DNA of 64,000 bases from Pomphorhynchus laevis (Eukaryota; Acanthocephala; Palaeacanthocephala; Echinorhynchida; Pomphorhynchidae): positions 81,355 to 145,354 of the forward strand of contig WNNJ02001633.1 in the NCBI GenBank assembly GCA_012934845.2. Direction: 5' to 3'. The notes under the pieces are model-generated. The model was not told where the DNA came from. It was given only the letters and a program-made list of their open reading frames with translations, and did not search any database. Shown here piece after piece: positions 21,965 to 31,569 of the stretch (positions within the stretch are counted from its first letter, which is position 1; every line of letters starts with the position of its first letter). A program made the position numbers and the translations under genes.

Positions 21965-24700
21965 TATAGAACGAAAGAACACCAACTATGGACAACTGCA
22001 AGTACAGTGCTCGATAAACGACTGCAGCGTCTGGACAACAATCGCCTGCAACAAGAATAAGTCTAAAGAAGACGTCGTATGTGGCTTTTGTGCCAACAAA
22101 CTTATCCTCAACCTTTTCAAAAAGCACATATCAACATCCAACACGTTAACTCAAACTACCCCCCCGTCGTTTCTAATGTCCTTTCACCACCCACCGATCC
22201 TGCCACCATATACACTTCCCATTCTATGTCACCTTCAATCCCCGACACCCCCGTCACATCTTTCCGTCTCGTTTTTCAATAACTTGCATCCACCAATCAA
22301 AATCACCTCCACCAACCTCCACGATCCTTCCACACCTAACCTTTCCTCACATCGCTTGCCACCCTCTTTATTATCATTATCCTCTGTATCCCGTCGTCAA
22401 ACCAAATCCCTCCAAATAATCAACTGCCAGCTCTCCTATCGTGATCTCACCAACTCACGTCAGTCGTCCTCCTTTACGGAAGCGCTTTCCTTCTCGCGAT
22501 CGTTGCGTCATCGTCACTAATATCACTTATTCCAACTCCTTATCTCCAGAAGCACGTCTCGACCACGATGTTTCCGCCTTCAGATCCATCCTCTTATCTA
22601 TTGTTCCTGAGAATAAACCATCCGTTTTCGAAGACATTCATCTTGTCGCATTCATCCGTCTAAACAAATCTTCTCAATCTAATCCTTCCCAGCCTCCTCT
22701 CCTAAAAATTGTTTTCAAGCATTGCTCTCACGCGTCTTCTGTCCTCTCTCAACGATTTAAACTCATGACGTCTTCAACCACTTGAATTTTCCCCGATCGC
22801 ACCCCTTCTGAAGTCGCTCAACTCTATTCTGCCCGCATCGAAAAACGCCGTCACGAGGAAAACGGCGAAACATCACTCTGCATCCGAAACATAGACGGAA
22901 ATTTTCAAGTTGTCCACACCCGTCCCAAAATTCGATGGCGCTCCATCTCCCATATGTGTCGTCTCCACTAGACTCTTTCGCCGTCACACACGGTTCCAGC
23001 CTCGGCCTCCTTAACACTAAATCTATTTTCAATAAATCCGATCTTATCCTTAACCTATTCACCAAGCAATCCATCGATCTCTTCTGCCTCACCAAATCCT
23101 GGCACTCAGATTCCGGCGACCTTTCCATTCGCCGTCTGCTCTCAGCCGGTTGATCCCTAGTCGAATCCACACGCCCCCTCAGCTCATACCCTTCTAAATT
23201 GTCTAATCATGGCGGCATCGTCGCATTCGCGCGTCACCCAGCGTCTCTTCGCAAAATCAATACCCCTTTCAGTCCTTGCTCTTTTGAATTGCTCACTTGT
23301 CGTTATTCTAACCCGATCACTCTAGATCTCGCCATTGTATACCGTTCTGGTTCATCAGCTCCTACATCCTTATTTTTACCGAACTCGCTGACCTCCTTTC
23401 TCATTGTTCTTTGTCCTCAATCCCTTCACTCGTTCTAGGCGACTTCAACTCCACAGAAATCGCATGCATGAAAGTTTACAATGACTTACTCATTTCTCGA
23501 GACAAGGCCCTTTATAGTGTTCTCATCTTCCTCGACCTCTCCTCCGCATTCGACATCGTCGACCACTCCGTCCTCCTTTTTCGCCTTCGTTATGATTACG
23601 GCTTTTCTTCCTTCTTCATAGCATGGTTTGCCTCATATCTATCCGACCGTTCCTTTAGCGTCTGTTCTAATTCATCATCCTTCCCTCCCATCCCTATCTT
23701 TTGCGGGGTCCCACAAGGTTCAGTCCTAGGGCCCCTGCTTTTCTCTCTTCTGCTTGGCGATCTCTCTCCGTTTATCAAACCTTACTCCTTTAACGTCATG
23801 CTATACGCCGATGACATTCTAATCTATGATCATGCATCCGCACATCGCATACACGATATCGGCATTTCTAATACCAACTGTATTTCTTCTATCTACAAAC
23901 GTCTATCCAATCATCATCTCGTTCTAAACACCGACAAGTCCAAAATAATGTGGATCCTCCCCCATAAACCAAACATATCTCATTCCACTGTATATTTTGC
24001 CTCATCGATCATCCCCATAGTCTAGAATCTCACTTTATTAGGCTTCCATTTCGATGATCATCTTTCCCTTAAACCCTTCGTCCGTGACAAGGCCCGCTTG
24101 TATAACTTAATTCTCCGTGACATCCGCAGTATCCGCCCCCTTATCGACTTCCGTTCTTGTATGTCTCTTCTTTCATCGTTTCTTTTCCCTAAAATCGATT
24201 ACTGCCTTAGCCTTTTTACCAATTCTCCAAAATCCATCATCCTACCCCTACAACGAATAATCAACACCGCCGTTCGAGTGCTCTTTCGTCTCCGTCGCTT
24301 CGACCACACATCCACATATTTTGCCCAACTCTCCTGGCCCACCATCCACATCCGCATCAAACTCCGCCTTCTCCTAGTAACTTTTAGTCTCATCGCTGTT
24401 GGCTCCCCATCGTTCATCAACCCTTATTTCTTAGACGACACTCGCCCCACCTCGCTATCGCTGCGCTCCCGTCATACCCTCTTACTCCAACAACTACGGT
24501 CTCCGATCCTTTCTCGTCGCCGCCTTACTCGCCTGGAATCAACTCCCTCTCGACGTCCGCCGCGCTCCCTCCTTTATCACATTCAAACACCTCCTCCGTT
24601 ACATCTTCTCGACACATGATTTACATTTTTGTTTTGTTGTGGTAATCTAAGCGTTCGCTGGCACGCATTTGCCACGTTAAAATAAATCTTTTCTTTTTTT
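21965..24700 (+). mobile_element. LINE-C, nearly full-length non-LTR retrotransposon
   Basis: Order on the plus strand: ORF1 zinc module (VQCSINDCSVWTTIAC ... VVCGFCANKLI, 21996-22110), ORF1 C-terminal domain (RCVIVTNITYSNSLSPEARL, HLVAFIRLNK, LLKIVFKH; 22501-22720), APE-type endonuclease (NTKSIFNKSDLILNLF, IDLFCLTKSWHSD, GGIVAFARH, SLVLGDFN; 23010-23450) and reverse transcriptase (IFLDLSSAFDIVDHSVLL, CGVPQGSVLGPLLFSLL, LYADDILIYDHASAH near 23801, SKIMWIL; 23520-23960). The thumb follows, and the 3' end has the hairpin and AATAAATC at about 24636-24690. At 23440-23460 the endonuclease jumps directly into the reverse-transcriptase domain, so roughly 1 kb is deleted. Third positions are C-rich, unlike the AT-rich host genes. 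Confidence 0.9.
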
Positions 24701-25750
24701 TTAAGAAAGAGAAGAATATCGAGACGTTTCCGTTATCGACGGATAACAGCTGATGCAGAGAAATAAGAACTTGGAATATGAAGAAAGGGTGATAATGAAA
24801 TGGTCAGATATGCCGGGATTCAAAGTAGAGATAACGGCAGAGGAAGATATGTAATTAGGAACAGCAATTAAATCAAGACCACCATCAAGAATGTGAGTAA
24901 GGTGGAAGTGTGTAGCGAAGACATTATAGAATAGTTGCAATCTTAAAAAACGGTAATAAATTAATGGGTGTCAAGCAGCGAAGGACGGTCCAAACGAATG
25001 TTGATATCGCATAGTACGACAAAATGAGTAGAGGAGAGCGAAGTATATGAGATCATATTAGATATTTCAGCAAAGTATTAGATGGATAACTAGAGCCAAG
25101 ACGATTCATAAGATCAATATTCAGTAATGATAAGCCTATTGAAATATTGAAAGGAAGAAGTTCAAAGGTTTGTGAGAAGTTAGGCAGAGAGATGAGAGAA
25201 AGCGATGAGTCCATCATGCTTACTGGGTTAGACACTACCAGATGATTGAGAACGAGACTTATCGATAACAGAATAATCGAAAGTGCATAGGCGTCGAACC
25301 GATATGTCACTACTATCAAGATGCCAATATTTAGTTAGACAAAGCAGATTTGAAGACTATTGGTAGAAAAATCGACTTTATTCGCGATGGAACGGATGTA
25401 TAGGAGGTCGAGATGAAATGAAGAGGTAGTCAGAGAAAAAACGAGGGGAAAGTGATATCCATTAAATTTTGGGTAGGAGTCGGACGACACGAAAAATTTT
25501 ATTAATCTGATTTAAGTAAAGGAGGGTAGGCGGTATTACTGAATAAATCTTAAATGAAAGAGAGATAAGGGTTTGATTGCATTGAAAAGTGAGGGGTTGT
25601 TTGCGGTAGGTAGATGTTTAAGAATGGAGCAAAAGGAGTTACATCGTGATCAAGTCGAGATTGTACTTGATCAGACAGCAGAAGAATAAGGTTTACTTGG
25701 TGGGGCAGACATGAATGAAGTAGTGGATGATGATGGATAAACTAGATGGA
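24701..25750 (-). mobile_element. LINE endonuclease relic (B/C type)
   Basis: Minus-strand codons give SNLLCLTKYWHLDSSDISVRRL (near 25330) and HILDGGLDLIAVPNYISSSAVIS plus GISDHFIITLS (24790-24900), the endonuclease blocks seen at 47220-47340. Frames are broken throughout, and the copy lies tail to tail against the LINE-C at 21965-24700. Confidence 0.7.
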
Positions 25751-26084
25751 GTGTAGATTAAATTGTAGATTTAATCTGATAAACTGTTAAACTGTAGATT
25801 TAATTGAAAAGCTGGAATGTGCCAACTTGACAGGTGAATTAAGAGCATAACGTGAATGTTCTGTTTCATGCAGGTTTATTAGTTTAGTGGGTTAGGTTGA
25901 CAAAAAGGGAATTTGCATGTTATGTAACGTAGTTAGATTATTAGAGTTAAAGTGTTGAGATACAATTCTTATAGATGAATGTAATCAGCGGAAAATTCAA
26001 TCGTGGTTTGAAGAATGATTAGTGAAAGTACGAAAAGATGGATGAGATAATTCATTTCTGTGAAGTTTGTTTATTATTATTAAT
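25751..26084. other. Spacer between LINE copies
   Basis: AT-rich sequence with no gene and no element end that I can recognise. Confidence 0.3.
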
Positions 26085-26157
26085 GTTTCAACAGCACATA
26101 AAAGCATGGCTTAATTGGCTGGTTCACTGCAGAAAAAAAGAAAATATAATAAAAGTA

Positions 26158-28047
26158 TCACAAATACGGAAAAGCAGCTTTCCCCATGGCATCCTCCATC
26201 CGTAATTTCTTTTTGAATTCGTTGATATTGCTACTGCACACTGTTGACTCTCCAAGCCTATTCCACAGAGATACAACTCGCCGATCAAATTGGACAGCTC
26301 GTGATTTTCTTATCCTTTCACGTCGCAGGGTTAAACCATGGCCTCGAAGGATATTGGATGAGCGCAAATGAAGGCAATCTCGAAGTGGATGATCCGATTC
26401 ATTAAGAATTTGCCAGACCATACTCATATCGATGTACCGGCGGGTCCACGTGACAGTCTCAAGTCTAAGTGCTTTTAATCGATCAGGGTACGACAAAAAT
26501 TTCAGTTGCGGTGCTAGCTTGGTAGCTCTATGAAGTACCCTCTCTGAACTAATATGTTCTTTTGAATTTTGGGGATACACACACGGCGCAGCATATAGAA
26601 GACGGCTCAACACATGAGCAAAGATTAGCGGACGTAGGGCAAATTGATTGAGTGCAATGAAAGTGCGTCGAAGTTGACCGATTATCCCCAACGCATTTGA
26701 ACAAGCATGTTCAGTATGTGTGACGGTACTCAAATCACTGTTTATCCACACTCCCAAGTCCTTATATTTGCTCACTCGTTCTATATCACTGCTTTGAAAG
26801 CTATAATTAACTAAAGATTGAGCATTTCCGCCACGAACACGTAAATGTTTGCATTTTGATATATTTACAATCAACCTATTGAGCAGAGCCCAATTTTCGA
26901 CTTCATCGATATCCCGTTGCAGTTTAACTATATCATTGGGTGAACGAATTGCCCGCCAGATTTTCAAATCGTCTGCATATAAAAGCATCCGAGAATCAAT
27001 AAATTCCGGGATATCGTTGATGTAGACACTAAATAACAATGGACCCAATACTGAACCTTGAGGCACCCCTATATTACATGGCCGCGAAGAAGAGTAAAAA
27101 TTATCTACATGCACACAATAACTACGATTGCTTAAAAACGATTCAATCCATCTAACAAGCAAAAATGGAATGCCACTTTTCTCTAGTTTATTTAGGAGGA
27201 ATCTATGGTCTACTCTGTCAAATGCCTTAGAGAAATCGAAGAATATGATGTCAGTAGCAATTGATACGGCTTTATTAGCTGACCAATCAAGATGGGCTGC
27301 GAGTAGATTAGTAACTGTCGAATAACCCTTACGGAAACCATGTTGCTCAGAAGCTATTACATTATTCTCACTATAAAACTTGACCATATAACCATGTATA
27401 ATTCGCTCTAACATTCTACAACATAAGCAAGTAATACTTACTGGTCTATAATTGTCTACTGAAGATCTATCACCCTTTTTGAAGATGGGGTGAATGATCG
27501 ATTGTTTCCACTCTTTTGGAAGATTCGTATCAATAATAGATTGTCGAAATATGTTACAAAGTGGTGTATATATTGAGTCTGCTATTCGACGAAGATATAT
27601 CGAAGGTAACAAATCAGCACCTTTGGAGTTTGTCTCTTTAAGACGATGCAGTTCAGCTAAAACTTTCTCAGGAGTTATCAAATTAGCTATGTCTAAACTA
27701 GGATATGAAACACTAGCACCTCTTATCGTCTCACTGTTCTGGATAGGTTCAGAATACTCGTTTGTAGTCTCTTTGTACAAGTAAAAATGCCTTGAGAACA
27801 TCTCAGCAAGGTCGTCTTCAATAACGCTATCAAAATATTGGCCAATTGTTTTATTAGCGTTCCTACTACTATTCACATATAGAAAGAGAGCTTTGGGATC
27901 ATGTCTACAACTATGAGCTAGACCATTTTCAAATAAATAGCACTTATGTCGCTTTAAAGAATTGAAGAAATTTCTCGCCTGCTTATAAACACCATATTCA
28001 CAAAACCCACCCTTAAAGCATTTGAAACTGAAGTCACGAGCCTTCAT
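26158..28047 (-). CDS. LINE-A1 reverse transcriptase ORF
   Basis: An open frame of 629 codons. Motifs in order: SKGADLLPSIYLRRIA (about 141-156), WKQSIIHPIFKKGDRSSVDNYRPVSITC (about 181-208), EQHGFRKGYSTVTNLL, FFDFSKAFDRVDHRFLL, GVPQGSVLGPLLFSVYINDIPEF, active site LYADDLKIWRAI (about 358-369), VNISKCKHLRV, YKDLGVWI and LSRLLYAAPCVYPQ, ending in VVSLWNRLGE and FKKKLRMEDAMGKAAFPYL. It copies LINE RNA into DNA at the nicked target. Its ATG overlaps the endonuclease stop as ATGA (28044-28047). The related copy at 31570-33976 reads through this junction in one frame, so the split here is more likely a frameshift than true coupling of two ORFs. Confidence 0.92.
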   Translation of the reverse strand: MKARDFSFKCFKGGFCEYGVYKQARNFFNSLKRHKCYLFENGLAHSCRHDPKALFLYVNSSRNANKTIGQYFDSVIEDDLAEMFSRHFYLYKETTNEYSEPIQNSETIRGASVSYPSLDIANLITPEKVLAELHRLKETNSKGADLLPSIYLRRIADSIYTPLCNIFRQSIIDTNLPKEWKQSIIHPIFKKGDRSSVDNYRPVSITCLCCRMLERIIHGYMVKFYSENNVIASEQHGFRKGYSTVTNLLAAHLDWSANKAVSIATDIIFFDFSKAFDRVDHRFLLNKLEKSGIPFLLVRWIESFLSNRSYCVHVDNFYSSSRPCNIGVPQGSVLGPLLFSVYINDIPEFIDSRMLLYADDLKIWRAIRSPNDIVKLQRDIDEVENWALLNRLIVNISKCKHLRVRGGNAQSLVNYSFQSSDIERVSKYKDLGVWINSDLSTVTHTEHACSNALGIIGQLRRTFIALNQFALRPLIFAHVLSRLLYAAPCVYPQNSKEHISSERVLHRATKLAPQLKFLSYPDRLKALRLETVTWTRRYIDMSMVWQILNESDHPLRDCLHLRSSNILRGHGLTLRRERIRKSRAVQFDRRVVSLWNRLGESTVCSSNINEFKKKLRMEDAMGKAAFPYL

Positions 28048-29159
28048 CTATGGAGGCTCGAGCCTCCGTAGTTGGGAGGAAACCAACGTGCGCTTTTCCG
28101 ACTAGTCTTAGACTTCAAAGGTGAGAATTTTACCATTAGAGAATAAAGCGTCACGCGAAAATGATCCCAGGCCTCGTCAACTCCGACAACAGCCGGATCA
28201 GGCCAACTTACTCTATGCAGCTTTGATGTAATAACATCATAGTTCGTCCGAAAAACATTAATCTGACGTTTGTACCGAGCATGATGAAACACCCTCATTT
28301 GTATATTTAGCAAAACTTTAACTACACAGTGATCAGACAAACCAACAGGAGAATCATATTGGATACTACTGATTAATTGACTGTTTGTCGATAGGCAAAG
28401 ATCAAGAAGGGAAGAACTACAACTTGAAAAGCGAGTATGTACATCAACAATTTGAGCAAGACCACAATAAGCAAAACACTTCATAAGGTCACAAGATTCA
28501 CTATCACAAGTAGGAAGAACCGTATTCGAAGTCCATTCAACATCTGGCATATTCAGATCCCCAATTATCACAGTATCACAATCTCCTCGCGTATACAACT
28601 CTATCTCTTCAATGAGTTTCTTAGATATTGCCTTAGGAGCACGATACACAAGACCCAGTATGATGGGTAAGCTGTTATCAAACTTCACCTGACACCACAA
28701 ACTCTCAACTCTATCAATAGACGACTTACTCAAAACGCGCACCTTAACTTCGTCTCTCATAAAGAGAGCTACGCCACCACCCCTACCCCCTATCCGATCA
28801 CTACGGAACAAAGAATAGCCTGGGATGGATACCTCAGCATCGGATACATCACAATTAAGCCAAGATTCTGTAATACCAACTATAATTGGATTAACAGACT
28901 CGATCCTAAACTTTAGCTCATCGACTTTCTGTAACAAGCTCCGAACATTACAATAAAATATACTATGACTTTTATTCACACCAGTGCGAGTAATAATATC
29001 ATCTCTAGCAATCTGACACACTTCAGATCCCAAATCAGCTAGGCACTTATATGCTGTAAGACCTTGCCAAAACCCTCCACATTCATGAGAGGCGATACAT
29101 CTAGTGGGCACCAACTGATTCGAATGCGTCGCCTCACTACTTGAAAATTTTGCACACAT
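28044..29159 (-). CDS. LINE-A1 APE-type endonuclease ORF
   Basis: An open frame of 371 codons. It holds the N-terminal block IFYCNVRSLLQKVDELKFRI (about 67-86), GITESWLNCDVSDAE with the catalytic Glu (about 95-109), SLFRSDRIGGRGGGVALF, LGLVYRAP, VIIGDLNMPDVEW (about 197-209), SLLDLCLST and SPVGLSDHCVV (SDH near 275). These are the metal-binding and catalytic blocks of AP-endonuclease-like domains that nick the target. The first ~60 codons overlap the end of ORF1 in another frame, so the true start is uncertain. The C-terminal ~20 residues (after KSARWF) look out of frame relative to related copies. Confidence 0.9.
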   Translation of the reverse strand: MCAKFSSSEATHSNQLVPTRCIASHECGGFWQGLTAYKCLADLGSEVCQIARDDIITRTGVNKSHSIFYCNVRSLLQKVDELKFRIESVNPIIVGITESWLNCDVSDAEVSIPGYSLFRSDRIGGRGGGVALFMRDEVKVRVLSKSSIDRVESLWCQVKFDNSLPIILGLVYRAPKAISKKLIEEIELYTRGDCDTVIIGDLNMPDVEWTSNTVLPTCDSESCDLMKCFAYCGLAQIVDVHTRFSSCSSSLLDLCLSTNSQLISSIQYDSPVGLSDHCVVKVLLNIQMRVFHHARYKRQINVFRTNYDVITSKLHRVSWPDPAVVGVDEAWDHFRVTLYSLMVKFSPLKSKTSRKSARWFPPNYGGSSLHR

Positions 29160-29695
29160 AGATTGCTCTCACCAAGTGCAACACGAGATGCAAGTTCTTT
29201 ATTAGCTTGAGACAATTTCTCCCTTTGAAGAGCGTCAAGATCTTTTAAGAGACTAACATGGGATCCTTTTAAACGATATGAATTCCGAAGAATTAACTCA
29301 GCATGCGACTGCTCTCTAAATACGGCCTTGAGTAAACGCGGCCTATTACTAAGTGTATCACGCTTACCCAGTCGAAATAATGCAACGAGTTTAACACGTT
29401 TGACAATATCCACATTGCAAGAACCAAGTACCTGCGTTAATATAAATCTCACACTCTGGACGTCCTCGTTAAGACGTACTTGTGCGTTCTCAAATAAAGA
29501 CTATCTTACATTGGCCAGAATAACAGATCTACATCGATCAGCGGTGTGTTTCCTATTATTACCAATTTGCGATTCGAGACTGTCACGTGAAACTGCGGAT
29601 AGTGTGTGTTGACTTATCGTTGACGCTTGTTCCTTCTTTTTGACAGTCCCATTATCAGACATATGACCATGATTCAAAACCTGACAATATGTATT

Positions 29696-30199
29696 TTAAT
29701 CATTAGTAACATCAGGTAAATGCACTGGAACATCCATGGCTACAGTCTCACCCTCTACAGTTAAATCTATATTCATTGGATTATTTGCAAGACTTGAGGA
29801 GGGATATATAGAGTTAAGACTAGAAAAGGGATATATAGAGTTAGAATAGCTTCCATCACTATGACTAAAATTTTCAACATTCTTAGTAGATTTGGAAATA
29901 AGAACTTCCTTACTTTGACCGGCACTTATGCTTTTTGGAATTGGTGGAGCTGATATGGGTCCAAGAGAATTACAACTCGACTGACCGACAACCAAGGGGG
30001 TAGATTCCGTCTTCAAATCATTTATCAAAGATGCGCAGCAGTACCCGCAGTAGAAAGATGCATTAGACAGAGCTGTTTTCTTTTCCCCGGGAACTGAAAC
30101 ACTTGTCCACACATGACAATCTTCACTTGAACACCGAACCTGATAATCCACGAACTTGGCAGCATCACCTCGCTTTGTAGTCTTCCTCTGTTTGACCAT
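29696..30199 (-). CDS. LINE-A1 ORF1 with C4 zinc module
   Basis: An open frame of 167 codons with a plausible ATG at 30199. Residues about 19-61 form the zinc module VRCSSEDCHVWTSV ... FYCGYCCASLI (C-x4-C ... C-x2-C with a W between). Downstream is a Ser/Pro-rich linker with a short repeat (SNSIYPFSSLNSIYPSSSL). A separate frame further on (29560-29039) carries CRSVILANV, VKLVALFRLGKRD and RPRLLKAVF, the second conserved ORF1 domain, perhaps an RRM-like fold. One stop (near 29510) and a frame change separate the halves. ORF1 proteins of this type bind LINE RNA. Confidence 0.8.
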   Translation of the reverse strand: MVKQRKTTKRGDAAKFVDYQVRCSSEDCHVWTSVSVPGEKKTALSNASFYCGYCCASLINDLKTESTPLVVGQSSCNSLGPISAPPIPKSISAGQSKEVLISKSTKNVENFSHSDGSYSNSIYPFSSLNSIYPSSSLANNPMNIDLTVEGETVAMDVPVHLPDVTND

Positions 30200-30379
30200 T
30201 ATATGTATGTATATTCAGACTTTATATAACTTGATGGCAACAGAGCAACGGAATTTGGCGGATCGTGCATTAAAGAGGTACGAGGAGGTATCTACCAAAG
30301 GGTTAAGCAACGTGGAAAGATCTATTTAGTCTGATATACTAATAATTCAAATTATTAGAATCATTAGTAGCTAAATGTT

Positions 30380-30660
30380 CTATATAATTGGTGTCAATTG
30401 ACGATTCCATAGCAGCGTTAACTTGGCAAGTTTTAGACGCTTCCCACAAACCACAAATGAAAGAAAGGCTATTGATATTTCCAACCATGGAATCAGGGAT
30501 CGTGATATTTGTCTAGATATCACAACCTTTAGTGTCACACGCAACAATATGTTCGAAGTACTTAATGCAAATAGTAGTATCGATGATATAATTGTTGATT
30601 GATTTGGATTTTTAATATCACGATTATTAGTCATTTCCACTATTATTGATTATTATAAGC
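30380..30660 (-). mobile_element. LINE ORF1 zinc-module relic
   Basis: Minus-strand codons read HIVACDTKGCDI, a stop where the conserved Trp belongs (TAG for TGG), TNITIPDSM, then SFICGLW (30565-30455). This is the same C-x4-C ... C-x2 module as in LINE ORF1 proteins, here with the last Cys changed to Trp. It is isolated from other LINE sequence. Confidence 0.65.
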
Positions 30661-31285
30661 TCGAAATTTGTGGAATCGGAATAATATTGCAGTTATCCAT
30701 GTTAATTGTAATCACATATGCTATTTTTCGTCGTTGAAATTCGGTGAAGTTCGTTAGGTAAATTCGTTGTTAAATTTCAACGATATTGTAATCAGTTTAT
30801 TATACTCACTAATTTTAAATATACTCCTGCAAACTGAGAGTTATGAAGCCATAAAGGCTATGAAGACCATGACGGTCAGAAAGGCCATGAAGCCAGAAAA
30901 GCAAACTGGCATACGCCATTGATAAAGAATTTATCTACTCACAACTTTCGACAAATCGGATCGTGTAAATAACAATGCATTAAAAATTTGCTAGGTCTTT
31001 CACCAACAACTCACTAGACCGCAGTGACTGCCTCGACTACTTATGTCCACTCTCCGTTGATTGCTGACACAAAATTTTGAAATCAATAACCTACTATCCT
31101 AGTGTCAACATGGCCTCAAAAACAATCGCTCGATTTTCAAATCTAGTGCTCACGATACAAAATTGTTGATTAGGCTAAAATTGTTGATTTGGCTAAAATT
31201 GTTGATTAGGGTACTGTGACACTTTAACTTTGTTAGCATTATCGATCGACATATTTTTTTGTTTATCTTTAATCGAAACTCGATT
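30661..31285. other. Gene-free stretch with small tandem repeats
   Basis: No gene seen. An 18-bp unit AAAATTGTTGATTAGGCT occurs three times at 31159-31212, and a looser ATGAAGCCATAAAGGC repeat lies at 30843-30905. Confidence 0.5.
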
Positions 31286-31289
31286 ATAA

Positions 31290-31540
31290 TGCTTACTTTT
31301 GGATTTTTCAAAGGCGTTCGATCGTGCTCATCATCAAATTTTTATTTCCAAAATGTGAGCTCTGCATTTTAATAATATTATCATTGACTGAGTACATGCT
31401 TTTGTATATGTACGAACTTACAAAGCTTTTGTGAATGTTGTATAAATGACTATCCTTTTTATCTTGGTGTCACAAAGATCTGTACTTGGCTTGCTACTAT
31501 TTTGTATATACAAATGACTTGCGAAATGTACTAACCTATT
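31290..31540 (+). mobile_element. LINE-A reverse-transcriptase relic
   Basis: Plus-strand codons read LDFSKAFDRAHHQIFI (about 31300-31347), then with stops VSQRSVLGLLLFCIYKND (about 31465-31520), the palm and finger blocks of LINE-A. Both ends are missing. Confidence 0.75.
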
Positions 31541-31569
31541 ATTAGAATGTCATGGAGCGTGGCTCAATA

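Larger units (their letters stand above)
26085..30300 (-). mobile_element. LINE-A1, near full-length non-LTR retrotransposon
   Basis: This is the best LINE copy in the window, reading right to left: 5' UTR (30200-30300), ORF1 with a zinc module (29696-30199) and a C-terminal segment (29039-29560), endonuclease (28044-29159), reverse transcriptase (26158-28047), then a 3' UTR ending in a TAATAATAATAA tail near 26085. The tail and UTR resemble 12442-12530. Endonuclease and reverse transcriptase are each uninterrupted, so the copy is fairly young. APE endonuclease, YADD reverse transcriptase and a zinc-finger ORF1 suggest the CR1/Jockey group; a tree would be needed to place it. Confidence 0.93.

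Noticed and set aside
21795-22520. 241-codon frame as an intact LINE-C ORF1 with its own N-terminus
   Set aside because: Codons before about 21965 are antisense to a LINE-B linker fragment, so only the part from the zinc module onward is LINE-C.
28044-28047. ATGA overlap of LINE-A1 endonuclease and reverse transcriptase as true stop-start coupled ORFs
   Set aside because: The related LINE-A2 reads through this junction in one frame, and the last ~20 endonuclease codons here look out of frame, so a frameshift is simpler.
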